Shown: positions 8,245-16,654 of the stretch, in pieces
Position numbering within the stretch: position 1 is the first letter of the stretch
Layout: every line of letters begins with the position of its first letter
Source: Cedecea neteri
GTDB lineage: Bacteria; Pseudomonadota; Gammaproteobacteria; Enterobacterales; Enterobacteriaceae
Length of the DNA stretch: 64,000 nt
Reading direction: 5' to 3'
NCBI RefSeq assembly: GCF_000757825.1
Contig: NZ_CP009451.1
Coordinates: 3,782,001 to 3,846,000 of the forward strand
The notes under the pieces: model-generated
What the model was told of the DNA's origin: nothing
Database searches by the model: none
Seen by the model: only the letters and a program-made list of their open reading frames with translations
Translations under genes and position numbers: made by a program

Positions 8245-9576
8245 ATGCCGCAAGCTACCGCCATTTTTAATCTGTTCTTCTTCAACCCACAGGGTGACTA
8301 TCGCTTCTCATGGCGTCATCCAGATGCGCCGGGCAAAGAGATTTTTACCCTTAAGCATTATGCCGACCTGGCGCGTAGGGCCGAAGCCGCCGTGCTGGAT
8401 AACATCTTTATCGCCGACCACGTCGCCATCTGGGACACGGTGCCGAGCGGACTCCCGCATTACGCTAACCCTCGACTCGAACCGATCACGCTGCTGGCCG
8501 CGCTTTCAGCGGTGACAGAAAATATTGGCCTGATGGCGACGGCCTCAACGTCCTACACCGAGCCTTATAACCTGGCGCGCTACTTTGCCTCGCTTGACCA
8601 TTTGAGCGGGGGACGAGCGAGCTGGAACGTTGTTACGTCCTGGCTGCCGGAAGAAGCAGCTAACTACGGGCTGGACACCTTGCCGGAACACGGCAGGCGC
8701 TATGAGAGTGCCGCAGAGTTTATCGACGTGGTGCGCAAGCTTTGGGATTCCTGGGAAGACGAAGCCGTGCTTATCGATAAGCAAAGCGGCTATTTTACTG
8801 ACCCCGAGCTTGTGCATCCGCTGAATCACCGTGGGGAATTCTTTAAGGTGCGCGGCCCGCTGAACGTGCCGCGCCCGCCGCAGGGGCACCCGATTGTGGT
8901 GCAGGCTGGTTCTTCTGAGTCCGGCAAACAGCTGGCTGCCGCTCAGGCAGATATTCACTTTGTGTTTATGAGCAACATCGAGAAAGGGCTGGCCTACCGC
9001 GCGGATATGAACCAGCGCCTGAGCTTACTGGGGCGAGACCCGGAACACTTTAAGATCCTCGGCGGCGTGCTGCCGGTGGTGGTGAATACTCCGGAAGAAA
9101 GAGAGCAGCGTCGGCAGCTTATCCAGACGCTGATGAACGACCAGATGGCGTTGGATCTCCTGAGCACCTACCTGCGAATGGATATGGGGGAATACGATCC
9201 TGACGCGCCACTGCCGCCTTTGCCGGACGAACAGGGCTTTGACGGGCTGAGAACCGCGTTGCAGATAATCAAAGGCTACGATCCGAAGCTGACGGTGCTG
9301 CAGCTGGGCAGATTGTTGCTTCAAAGTTCGGATAGCTGGCTGGTTATCGGCACCGCACAGGAGGTCGCCGACACCCTGAGCGAGGCGTTTCATGCCGGAG
9401 CCGTGGACGGCTACAACCTGATGTTCCCGTTCCTGCCGGTGGATTTCGATAACTTTGTCGACCAGGTCGCGCCAATTTTGAAGGAAAGTGGAGTGATGCA
9501 GCAGGCTTATCGGCCAGGTACGCTGCGTGAGAAGCTAGGGTTGCCGCCGGTGGGGAATCAGTTTAAGCGTGGGTGA
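8245..9576 (+). CDS. LLM-class FMN-dependent monooxygenase, NtaA/SnaA/DszA family
   Basis: A 443-residue TIM-barrel flavoprotein of the bacterial-luciferase superfamily. Family marks are the N-terminal NLFFFNPQGDYRFSW block, LAALSAVTENIGLMATAST, HLSGGRASWNVVTSW and the phosphate-binding HPIVVQAGSSESGK. Relatives cleave C-N or C-S bonds of nitrilotriacetate, EDTA, dimethyl sulfide, dibenzothiophene sulfone and similar compounds using FMNH2 supplied by a separate reductase. No reductase gene is adjacent. Position 45 bp after the OpuC-type binding protein suggests co-transcription, hence oxidation of an imported small N- or S-compound. Confidence 0.87.
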   Translation: MPQATAIFNLFFFNPQGDYRFSWRHPDAPGKEIFTLKHYADLARRAEAAVLDNIFIADHVAIWDTVPSGLPHYANPRLEPITLLAALSAVTENIGLMATASTSYTEPYNLARYFASLDHLSGGRASWNVVTSWLPEEAANYGLDTLPEHGRRYESAAEFIDVVRKLWDSWEDEAVLIDKQSGYFTDPELVHPLNHRGEFFKVRGPLNVPRPPQGHPIVVQAGSSESGKQLAAAQADIHFVFMSNIEKGLAYRADMNQRLSLLGRDPEHFKILGGVLPVVVNTPEEREQRRQLIQTLMNDQMALDLLSTYLRMDMGEYDPDAPLPPLPDEQGFDGLRTALQIIKGYDPKLTVLQLGRLLLQSSDSWLVIGTAQEVADTLSEAFHAGAVDGYNLMFPFLPVDFDNFVDQVAPILKESGVMQQAYRPGTLREKLGLPPVGNQFKRG

Positions 9577-9633
9577 TGATAAGGGGTTCTTTGTTTCTTC
9601 CTTATAAATATTGTTTATGAGGATTGGATGAGA

Positions 9634-9728
9634 TTCCGTTCACCTCAAGTCCATACAACTCCGCCTGAGTTGGGTCATAGCCGGGGGCGATGAGAGCCGG
9701 GGAGCAATTCGACCCTCACCCCGGCCCT
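9634..9728. repeat. MITE-like repeat copy 1, left part (interrupted by IS110)
   Basis: Begins with TTCCGTTCACCTCAAGT, which is exactly repeated in inverted orientation at 11201-11217. The segment GGGGGCGATGAGAGCCGGGG before the IS is shared with copies 2 and 3. It ends in the IS target CCGGCCCT. Confidence 0.85.
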
Positions 9729-9739
9729 TATGTCTTGAA

Positions 9740-9920
9740 CTTCCCCGCCAGTGCGGGGAAGATCCCCGACTGATCATCGGGAGGTTGCCGGTGAGCATCC
9801 CCTGGCCCTGGTGCTTCCAAGCCCGTGGGAGAGATTATGCCCCGGCAACCTTATTCCCTGTCGCCTCAAGACCGAACGGTATCCTGTGCCTCTGAGCACC
9901 CACATATAAGGATGGTCTGG
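9740..9920 (+). ncRNA. Predicted IS110 bridge RNA, copy 1
   Basis: The segment folds by eye into a 9-bp hairpin (9740-9748 with 9753-9761), a second domain closed by GGTTGCCGG/CCGGCAACC (9783-9791 with 9842-9850), and a third closed by AGACC/GGTCT (9869-9873 with 9914-9918). In the second loop, CCCTGGCCCT (9800-9809) copies the left target CCCCGGCCCT with one wobble-compatible change. TGGGAGAG (9826-9833) is complementary to the right target CTCTCCCA. In the third loop, ACGGTATC (9876-9883) copies the right element end, and ATAAG (9906-9910) complements CTTAT at the left end. This is the layout known for IS621 bridge RNAs. RNA ends are approximate. Confidence 0.7.
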
Positions 9921-9951
9921 CGATAATATTCATAAGGTTACGGAGAATCAG

Positions 9952-10911
9952 ATGACCCTCACTTCTGTCGGCGTTGATATTGCTAAGCTAAAATTTGATG
10001 TCGCTGTCCTGCTGCCTGGTCAGAAATACAAAACTAAAAAGTTTGCTAACACGCCTGCGGGATGTCGTGAGTTTATTCACTGGCTGACCCGCTTTGGGGA
10101 CTGTCATGTCTGTATGGAAGCGACGGGCAGCTACAGCACGGAACTCGCCACGGCATTGTCCGATGGCGGCTATCGCGTCAGCCTGGAAAACCCTGCCCGC
10201 ATTCATGCCTTCAGTAACACCGAACTGACCCGAAACAAAACGGATAAAAGCGATGCCGCCCTGATAGCAAGGTATTGTGCCCTGTATCAGCCAGCCCAAT
10301 GGCATCCGGCTCCTCTCAGCCAGCGACAGCTGACCGCGCTGGTGCGGCATCTTAAAAATCTTGAAGAGATGCGTCAGATGGAAGAGAACAGGCTGGAGGC
10401 CGCAGATAAGGTCATCACTGGCTCGTTAAAAGAGCACATCGCCACGCTGGATGAACTGATAAAAGAAACCAAAAAGAAAATCAGACAGCACATTGATGAT
10501 GACCCGGACCTGAGAAAAGACAAAGCGCTGCTGGAGAGTATCCCGGGAGTGGGAGATGTGCTGAGTACGAGTCTTCTGGCCTTCGCAGGAAACCTGAGGC
10601 GGTTCAGGAGCAGTAAGGCTCTGGTGGCTTATGCAGGGCTGAACCCACGACGTTGTGAGTCCGGGATGTGGAAGGGAAAGAGCAGGTTGTCAAAAGTGGG
10701 GAGCCGTGAGCTACGTAGCGTGCTGTATATGCCTACGGTAGTGGCGGGAAGATGTAATGAAGTGGTGAAAGACCTGATGACCCGGATGGCGAGCAGGGGG
10801 AAGACAGGCAAAGAACGCGTGTGTGCAGGAATGAGAAAACTGCTGCAGCTGGCTTATGGGGTGGTGAAATCAGGGCGTGAATTTAACGCTGAAATACCGC
10901 TTGCCGGATAA
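9952..10911 (+). CDS. IS110-family transposase (DEDD recombinase), copy 1
   Basis: A 319-residue protein. The N-terminal RuvC-like DEDD tetrad is D9 (VGVDIAK), E56 (MEATGSY), D98 and D101 (NKTDKSDAALIARY). A central coiled-coil-like charged region spans about 135-190. The C-terminal Tnp20 domain has SIPGVGDVLSTSLLA and YAGLNPRR, with S237 in ESG at the position of the catalytic serine of IS621 (S241). GGAG sits 7 bases before the ATG. The protein is identical to the one at 28217-29176, so both copies are probably recent and active. Confidence 0.97.
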   Translation: MTLTSVGVDIAKLKFDVAVLLPGQKYKTKKFANTPAGCREFIHWLTRFGDCHVCMEATGSYSTELATALSDGGYRVSLENPARIHAFSNTELTRNKTDKSDAALIARYCALYQPAQWHPAPLSQRQLTALVRHLKNLEEMRQMEENRLEAADKVITGSLKEHIATLDELIKETKKKIRQHIDDDPDLRKDKALLESIPGVGDVLSTSLLAFAGNLRRFRSSKALVAYAGLNPRRCESGMWKGKSRLSKVGSRELRSVLYMPTVVAGRCNEVVKDLMTRMASRGKTGKERVCAGMRKLLQLAYGVVKSGREFNAEIPLAG

Positions 10912-10926
10912 CCGACAAGACGGTAT

Positions 10927-11217
10927 CTCTCCCAGAGGGAGAGGGGAAAACAGCCAACGTGGAACATTTTTTATTCCCTCTCCTTTCCAGGGAGAGGGTC
11001 AGGGTGAGGGTAAAAATAAGAAGCGAGGCACGGTTCCGGCTTAAATCGCCGCCGTTTTTTCTCCGACCCAGGACTGGGAGATAAAACGGAGGTTTTCCGC
11101 TTCAGCGGTCGATTTATTTGGCCGGGAGTCCGGGTTCTTAGGGGAGCGACGGTGGCTCTCCTAAGACGTTCACCGGAGCGGTTACAGCATATGAAACTGT
11201 ACTTGAGGTGAACGGAA
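10927..11217. repeat. MITE-like repeat copy 1, right part
   Basis: Continues the repeat after the IS from the CT core. It has the GGGAGAG-rich palindromic module, the AAGAAGCGAGGCACGGTTCC segment shared with copies 2 and 3, and the terminal ACTTGAGGTGAACGGAA that is a perfect 17-bp inverted repeat of the left end. Without the IS, copy 1 is about 384 bp. Part of the right half (about 11065-11200) is not found in copy 3. Confidence 0.85.
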
Positions 11218-11295
11218 CCTTAGTAGCCCCTATATAATCATGGGTATTTGTGTTTGCGGCATGGCTCTCTATGGGAGAAGGTAAAACCTGGTACT

Positions 11296-12093
11296 CTAAA
11301 GCCTCACCAATCCACTCGCCGCTGCTTTCTGCGTGGCATCGCTAATAGGCTGATAATCCTCACGCTGCGTCGCGGTAAAATCCTCAATCAGCAGCGCCTC
11401 TCGCACGGCTTGCCACTCAGGTTCGCTAACCAGCCGCTGCAACGCGCCACGCAGCTGCTCCAGCTCCACGGCAGAGGTTTGCGCCGAGGTGATCATTGGC
11501 AAACCCGGAGCCAGCGCGGTTGTGCCGATAGAAACCAGGCCTGCTACGCATTCCGGCTCATGGCGAGCAACCAGGGCCAGGGTCACTGCATCAATGGCGG
11601 CAATATCGCTGGTGCCGGCCTGAACTTCGGCCAGCGACTGGCGGTGGCTGCCGCTAAACGCGATGTCCGAGAAGAACTTACCGTCTCTCTGCAGCGGTGC
11701 GACGAGGCTGCGCAGGCCATGATAGCCGGACTGGGAATCGTCGCTGTTGCAGACGACCCGCTTGCCACGAAAATCTGCCAGCGTTTTTCCTGCGTCAGAT
11801 GCCCGGACAATCAGCTGGCTGCTGTAGTTAAATCCGTCGCAGCCTGCGGCCTGATAATGAAATGTACCGACGACCTGTACATTGGGCAGCAGGGCGCGCA
11901 GCGGATAACCACAGGTTTGGCTGAGCAGCAGTTGGGGATCCTGCCAGTGGCTCAGGCGGTCTTCGGGCTCGCTATAAAGCAGGCCGTCGCCGTCCAGTCC
12001 TTCTTCACTCAGCAGCTGTCGCAGCGCGGCTAACAGCGCTTCGGTATCGGGATGGTGCACGTCGTACATCGGCAGAGAGATAAGCTTACTCAT
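11296..12093 (-). CDS. PhnD-like substrate-binding-fold protein without signal peptide
   Basis: A 265-residue protein of the phosphate/phosphite/phosphonate periplasmic-binding family (PhnD/type 2 fold). It has SQTCGYPLRALL, GKRVVCNSDDSQSGYHGLR, SDIAAIDAVTLAL and GLPMIT in the expected order. It starts directly at MSKLISLPMYDVHHPDTEALL with no hydrophobic leader, so it should be cytoplasmic. No ABC permease or ATPase is nearby. It overlaps the 3' end of the desaturase gene by 8 bp, so the two are translationally coupled. The role is unknown; a ligand-sensing or carrier function is possible. Confidence 0.8.
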   Translation of the reverse strand: MSKLISLPMYDVHHPDTEALLAALRQLLSEEGLDGDGLLYSEPEDRLSHWQDPQLLLSQTCGYPLRALLPNVQVVGTFHYQAAGCDGFNYSSQLIVRASDAGKTLADFRGKRVVCNSDDSQSGYHGLRSLVAPLQRDGKFFSDIAFSGSHRQSLAEVQAGTSDIAAIDAVTLALVARHEPECVAGLVSIGTTALAPGLPMITSAQTSAVELEQLRGALQRLVSEPEWQAVREALLIEDFTATQREDYQPISDATQKAAASGLVRL

Positions 12094-13087
12094 GGGCTTT
12101 CTCCTGCTGCACGCTGTCCTGCGCCAGGCGGCCGTCCGGGAAGAACGGGTTAATCTCTACCTGAATCGGCTTAATCAGGTGTTCACGCATCAGCTCGCCG
12201 TAGCCGTTCACAAAGAAGCCCTGGTTGCGCTTCAGGTACTCTTCTTTGTAGGCGCGGTAAACCGTTGGCAGCCCGTACCAGGGGATACCGGGTAAATCGT
12301 GGTGCACGGAGTGATAGTTAAGGTTTAAAAACAGCAGGCGCCAGAAAATCCCCGCTTCGTTAATTACGGTACGCGCTTCAGGATCTTCCGCCGCGCGATG
12401 TTCAAAGAAAGAACGAACTTTTGTCATCGCCAGCATCGGCCAGGTCACCACCAGAAGGTAATAAACCACCGAGAAATCATGTTTTACCAGCCAGCCAAGA
12501 ACCGGGATAAGCAGCAGAAGATGCACCGTCCACATGACCATCGCCGGGCGGTTGCCGCTGCGAAAAGAGTCCCAGATATTGACCACCGTCCAGCGCATCG
12601 TCAGCACCGGCGTTAACATTAGCCTGCCGGGGAAGGTGTTACGCAGGCGCACCAGCAGGCGCTGAACGCCGCTAAAATGCTGCCAGCGGCGACGGGTAAA
12701 GTAGTAACTTTCCGGGTCCGTTTCCGGCACGGTCAGGTCTTCATCCAGGTGATGTTTTAGGTGCAGGTCACGATAGGTGCCGTACGGATACCAGATAGAA
12801 AACGGCATCAGCCCGAACAGCTGATTAAGGCGAGGGAAGCGGGTCGGATGGCCGTGCAGCAGCTCATGCTGCAGCGACATATACCAGGTGGCAAACCAGA
12901 TAAGCAGCAGCGTGGCCGGGAACAGGCCAATCGTTTTCCACCAGGCAACGGTGGCAAACCATCCGCCATAAATAGTGATAATCAGCAGCCAGGTTGGCAA
13001 CTCCGTGCGCCAAAGCCAGGAACGCCGCAGTTTACTGACAAATTCCCGCTGTTCTTCATGCAAATAGACTGAGGATTTTCCACTCAT
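12086..13087 (-). CDS. Membrane fatty-acid desaturase / hydroxylase family protein
   Basis: A 333-residue protein with four hydrophobic segments. The three histidine boxes of membrane di-iron desaturases are present: HELLHGH (about residue 94), HLKHH (about 129) and HSVHH (about 260). Such enzymes use O2 and an electron donor to desaturate or hydroxylate acyl chains or other hydrophobic substrates in the inner membrane. It is the first gene of a two-gene unit with the PhnD-like protein. A possible partner for electron transfer is not adjacent. The substrate is unknown. Confidence 0.85.
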   Translation of the reverse strand: MSGKSSVYLHEEQREFVSKLRRSWLWRTELPTWLLIITIYGGWFATVAWWKTIGLFPATLLLIWFATWYMSLQHELLHGHPTRFPRLNQLFGLMPFSIWYPYGTYRDLHLKHHLDEDLTVPETDPESYYFTRRRWQHFSGVQRLLVRLRNTFPGRLMLTPVLTMRWTVVNIWDSFRSGNRPAMVMWTVHLLLLIPVLGWLVKHDFSVVYYLLVVTWPMLAMTKVRSFFEHRAAEDPEARTVINEAGIFWRLLFLNLNYHSVHHDLPGIPWYGLPTVYRAYKEEYLKRNQGFFVNGYGELMREHLIKPIQVEINPFFPDGRLAQDSVQQEKAHE

Positions 13088-13275
13088 TTAACCAATCACT
13101 GCCCGCAATTAACCGTTGAATTGAGCAGAGAGTAAATCCTCGCCGCTAAACCCCATAGGAATATAAATTGCTATGCTTAGAACAGAAAATGCTTTAAGAC
13201 AAGGCGCTGATAAGCGGGGAAATAAGGGATGGTGAGAAGGAACAAAAAGGGCGATTTTCTACCGCCCAGAGCGCG

Positions 13276-13695
13276 TTACATTGATTCAAGTCCTACCCGC
13301 TGGCCGTAAGAGAGTTCAAGCGTGTTGCCGTCAGGATCGGCAAAGAACACGAAGTATCCGACCGGGGCGCCGAGCTGTTCTGGCTCTCTGCGCAGCACAC
13401 CTTCGGCTCTTGCCATGTCCGTTTTTAAATCGATTTCTTCTTTCGTCGCGCAGGCCACGCCCAGGTGACCAAAGCTTCCCAGCGGCGTGTCGGTGTGGTT
13501 ATCTGCCTGCACCAGAACCAGCGCAAAAGGCCGGGTACGATCGCTTAGCCAGGCGACCTTGCGCGCATCAGGCAGGTTGGGTTCGCGGTGGTGAATCACC
13601 TTCATGGCGGTGTAGCGGAGGTAGAAATCAACGCTTTTATCCAGGTCCTTCACCATAAATGCGACGTGGGTAAAGCCAACATCAATGTGTTCCAT
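13276..13695 (-). CDS. VOC-family (glyoxalase/dioxygenase fold) protein
   Basis: A 139-residue single VOC module pair. It starts FTHVAFMVKDLDKSVDFYL (metal-ligand histidine near residue 10), has the second histidine in SFGHLGVAC and the terminal glutamate in DPDGNTLELSYGQ, so a divalent-metal site is likely. Members are glyoxalases, extradiol dioxygenases or fosfomycin-resistance-type transferases; nothing here separates these. It is monocistronic between the desaturase and yfgG. Confidence 0.82.
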   Translation of the reverse strand: MEHIDVGFTHVAFMVKDLDKSVDFYLRYTAMKVIHHREPNLPDARKVAWLSDRTRPFALVLVQADNHTDTPLGSFGHLGVACATKEEIDLKTDMARAEGVLRREPEQLGAPVGYFVFFADPDGNTLELSYGQRVGLESM

Positions 13696-13859
13696 AGTTC
13701 GCCTAATCAGCTATTTTTGATGGCGCGACTTTACAACCTAAAGTTAACTTAAGGTCAAGGTGAGGACGCTTATGAACCGGGGCTTGAGCATTTTTGAACA
13801 AGTCTTAACGTGCAGCCCGATCGCTGAAAAGAAGGCAAAGCTGTGGAGAGGCGCACGGG

Positions 13860-14051
13860 CTAGCGGTTAGCGCTGTCCACCTGCTGGCTGCTTTGTTGGG
13901 GTTCCGCTTTTTTATCCTGATGGTGATACCACGCGCCAATTGAGGAATAAATAAAGCGACCAAAAAAGAACAGAAAACTGATGAGCAGAATAATGCGGGT
14001 CATGCGATTATTAAAACGGTTTCGTCTCTGCATAGTCGTAACCTGTGTCAC
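13860..14051 (-). CDS. yfgG: YfgG, small DUF2633 membrane protein
   Basis: A 63-residue protein with a basic N-terminus (MQRRNRFNNRMTR), a single membrane helix (IILLISFLFFFGRFIYSS) and a hydrophilic tail (HHQDKKAEPQQ). This matches E. coli YfgG closely, and the neighbouring yfgF, ppx and ppk genes preserve the E. coli order. Function is poorly known. It is divergent from yfgF. Confidence 0.92.
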   Translation of the reverse strand: MTQVTTMQRRNRFNNRMTRIILLISFLFFFGRFIYSSIGAWYHHQDKKAEPQQSSQQVDSANR

Positions 14052-14257
14052 GCAAGGGTCCTTGAGATTGGCCCGGCAGCTGCGGGCGACGGGGGTATTT
14101 AGTCACACTGAACAACGCAGGTCAATTATTCATCATGTAAAAATGGGCCAGTTGAATGATTAGTGGGCATTCACTGCGTGGGATGAATTTATTGTGAACT
14201 AAGCTATAGCGGGCAAAGTCTGAATTTCACCATTAGCGGTGATTCAATTGATTGATA

Positions 14258-14271
14258 TTGATCTGCATCAA
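14258..14271. promoter_or_regulatory. Perfect FNR box upstream of yfgF
   Basis: TTGATCTGCATCAA has both half-sites exactly as in the FNR consensus TTGAT-N4-ATCAA. It lies about 120 bp upstream of the yfgF start in the 340-bp divergent yfgG-yfgF region, which otherwise holds no gene. It predicts oxygen-dependent control of the phosphodiesterase. Confidence 0.7.
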
Positions 14272-14391
14272 TTATTCTTGATTTTAGCTAACTAAAATTT
14301 GCCCTTCGCTCCGAAGTGAGATGGGCAATAACGAACCGGAAAGGATATCCGGAAGAAACCCGAAGAGGAACAGGGATTTTGGCGAAGATGT

Positions 14392-16650
14392 ATGCAATTA
14401 GCTAGCTGGTATAAAAACTCAAAAAATAAGTGGTGGGCGTTGCCCCTGATTCTCCCCAGCCTGCTGCTGCCGCTGGTGGTCACCTTCAACGCGCAAACGG
14501 TACTGGACGGTGGGCGAGTTTTCCTGCTGTATATGTCGCTCCCGCTGCTCACCGCCAGCCTCTTGCTGTTTGGACGTGCTGCCTTTCCGGGCATCATTCT
14601 GGCTCTGCTGATTCGCTACCTGCCCTCAGAAGGCGGGTGGATTTCACTGCTGGCCGTTTTACACTTCATCGTGCCGATCGCGATTAGCTGGGGCTGTTAC
14701 CGCTACTTTGTGCCGCGGCGCAGTGCGGTCACCTTCGGCATGATTCAACTTACCGCCCAGCGCATGTTTTGGCTGGTGCTGGTGAATGCCGCGCTATTTC
14801 TGGTGTTCTATGAGCTGGCGTTATTCTTCGGCTGGTACGACCGCAGCTTTTCTATTCTTTCCACAACGCCGTGGAGCACCCGGACATTAATTAATTTCCA
14901 GGCCGTGCTGGTTGGGGGATTAACCGGGCTGCCGTTCTTTTATTTTATATTGCGGATGATTGTGCACCCGCGCTTTATCAAAAGCTTTTGGTCCCGAATG
15001 CGTGCCCAGCGGCAAAAAGGCGTTACGCAGACTGAAATGCTGCTGTGGGGAGCGGTCGTTGGTCTGCTTATTTGGCTGCTGCTGTACCCGATCAGCCAGA
15101 GCAAAACCATTTTCAATACCGATTATACGCTGACGCTTATCCTGCCCATTATGCTGTGGGGAGCGATGCGCTTTGGCTTCCTGTTTATCACCAACGTCTG
15201 GACCGTGGTGCTGATTATTCTGTGCAGTGGATTCCACAACTATTTACCGCCGGATATGGGCTTCCAGCTGCATCTGGCAATTGCCTCATCCTGCTATGCC
15301 GTCTTTTCTATCACCATTTATTTGATGGCGGCGGTGACCACCCGACAGCGTTTTCTGCATTACAAGGCGAGGCGCGTCGCGTTTATCGACCCGATGATGC
15401 AGATGCCGAATCTACGCGCGTTATGTCGTGACCTTGGGAACGCTCCGTGGTCGGCGCTGGGGTTTGTTTCTATTCCCGAGCTGGAGCTGCTTGGGCGTAA
15501 TTATGGCGTCCTGCTGCGGATCCAATATAAACAGCAACTGGCTGAGTATCTGCGCGGTCAGCTGTCGCCCGGCGAGAGGGTGTATAACCTTTCGGGACAC
15601 GATCTTGCCCTGCGCCTTAACTATGAATCACATCAGGAAAAAATTGAGTCCCTGTACGAACACGCCAGGCGGTTCCGTTTTGTGTGGGACGGGATGCCGC
15701 TGCAGCCGCAAATCGGCATCAGCTACTGTTTTGTGCGCCACCCGGTTTCCCATCTCTACTTATTGCTCGGTGAGTTAAGCACCATGGCCGGGGTTTCGCT
15801 CTCCACCCAGCAGCCCGAAAGCCTGCAGCAAAAGGGCTCAAACCACATTCAAAATGCGGTAAAACGCAAAGTTGAGATGATGAACCGCCTGCAAAGCGCG
15901 CTCGACGGAGACCGTTTTGTGCTGATGGCGCAGCGTATCGAAGGGCTGCGGGGCGATGCCTATCATGAGGTGCTGCTGAGAATGCGCGGTGACAACGGCG
16001 AGCTGCTGTCGCCGGATCTCTTTTTGCCCGTTGCCCATGAGTTTGGCCTTTCATCCCGTATTGACCGCTGGGTGCTGAATGCCGCCCTGCGGTTTATGGA
16101 TAAGCATCGCGACAGCCTGCCGGGGTGCAGGCTTGCCATTAACCTGACGCCCGCCTCGGTATGCCAGTCCCAGCTTCCGGAAGAGGTTCAGCATCTGCTG
16201 ACGAAGTACCGCATTGAACCGTGGCAACTGGTCTTTGAGGTGACGGAAAGCCACTCGTTAACCAACCTTGAACAGGCCAACGTGACGCTGAAGATGCTGC
16301 AAAGAATGGGCTGCCGGATTGCCATCGACGATTTTGGTACCGGCTATGCCAGCTATGCGCGCCTGAAAGAGCTTAGCGCCGATATCCTGAAAATTGACGG
16401 CAGCTTTATTCGTAATATTTTGACCAGCAGCCTGGACTATCAGGTGGTGAGTTCGATATGCCAACTGGCACGAATGAAGAAGATGCAGGTCGTGGCGGAG
16501 TATGTTGAAACGCAGGAGCTGAAGGATGCCGTGCGGGCGATGGGCATGGACTATGTTCAGGGGTATTTGATTGGTCGCCCTCAGCCGCTGGAGAGCCTTG
16601 TAGAAGAACAAAGCCCCTCTACGCCGGAAGACGCAAAGGGGCTGGAGTAG
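14392..16650 (+). CDS. yfgF: Cyclic-di-GMP phosphodiesterase YfgF (PdeF)
   Basis: A 752-residue inner-membrane protein. Residues 1 to about 310 form an eight-to-ten helix MASE1-type sensor. Residues about 320-480 are a degenerate GGDEF domain with SGHDL instead of GGDEF. Residues about 500-740 are an EAL domain with the metal and substrate motifs intact: EVLLRMR (EALLR equivalent), NLTPASV, EVTES, IDDFGTGYASY, LKIDGSF and VAEYVET. It should hydrolyse c-di-GMP to pGpG. The gene converges with ppx, 4 bp between stops. The FNR box upstream fits an anaerobic role. Confidence 0.95.
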   Translation: MQLASWYKNSKNKWWALPLILPSLLLPLVVTFNAQTVLDGGRVFLLYMSLPLLTASLLLFGRAAFPGIILALLIRYLPSEGGWISLLAVLHFIVPIAISWGCYRYFVPRRSAVTFGMIQLTAQRMFWLVLVNAALFLVFYELALFFGWYDRSFSILSTTPWSTRTLINFQAVLVGGLTGLPFFYFILRMIVHPRFIKSFWSRMRAQRQKGVTQTEMLLWGAVVGLLIWLLLYPISQSKTIFNTDYTLTLILPIMLWGAMRFGFLFITNVWTVVLIILCSGFHNYLPPDMGFQLHLAIASSCYAVFSITIYLMAAVTTRQRFLHYKARRVAFIDPMMQMPNLRALCRDLGNAPWSALGFVSIPELELLGRNYGVLLRIQYKQQLAEYLRGQLSPGERVYNLSGHDLALRLNYESHQEKIESLYEHARRFRFVWDGMPLQPQIGISYCFVRHPVSHLYLLLGELSTMAGVSLSTQQPESLQQKGSNHIQNAVKRKVEMMNRLQSALDGDRFVLMAQRIEGLRGDAYHEVLLRMRGDNGELLSPDLFLPVAHEFGLSSRIDRWVLNAALRFMDKHRDSLPGCRLAINLTPASVCQSQLPEEVQHLLTKYRIEPWQLVFEVTESHSLTNLEQANVTLKMLQRMGCRIAIDDFGTGYASYARLKELSADILKIDGSFIRNILTSSLDYQVVSSICQLARMKKMQVVAEYVETQELKDAVRAMGMDYVQGYLIGRPQPLESLVEEQSPSTPEDAKGLE

Positions 16651-16654
16651 GGCG

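Larger units (their letters stand above)
9729..10926 (+). mobile_element. IS110-family insertion sequence, copy 1
   Basis: The element is 1198 bp between two CT dinucleotides (9727-9728 and 10927-10928). Its ends were set by comparing three repeat copies: the empty site at 38271-38284 reads CCGGCCCTCTCCCA on its minus strand, and this copy reads CCGGCCCT, element, CTCTCCCA. There are no terminal inverted repeats and no longer target duplication, as is usual for IS110. It contains a 222-bp 5' non-coding region, the transposase gene and only about 15 bp after the stop. Copy 2 is the same length with a few substitutions. Confidence 0.93.

Noticed and set aside
9634..11217. CRISPR or integron-like structure around the repeated blocks
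   Set aside because: Repeats are few, long and modular without regular spacers; they are explained by a MITE-like element carrying an IS110 insertion.
11248..12033. Plus-strand ORF of 261 codons
   Set aside because: It is the antisense shadow of the PhnD-like gene; composition is not protein-like and no ribosome site is present. The same applies to long antisense ORFs at 18982-19914, 25483-26364, 39800-40738 and 62849-63736.
14290..14325. Sigma-28 promoter for yfgF (TAAAATTT followed by CGAAGTGA)
   Set aside because: The first box is fair, but the second does not match GCCGATAA at the required spacing.
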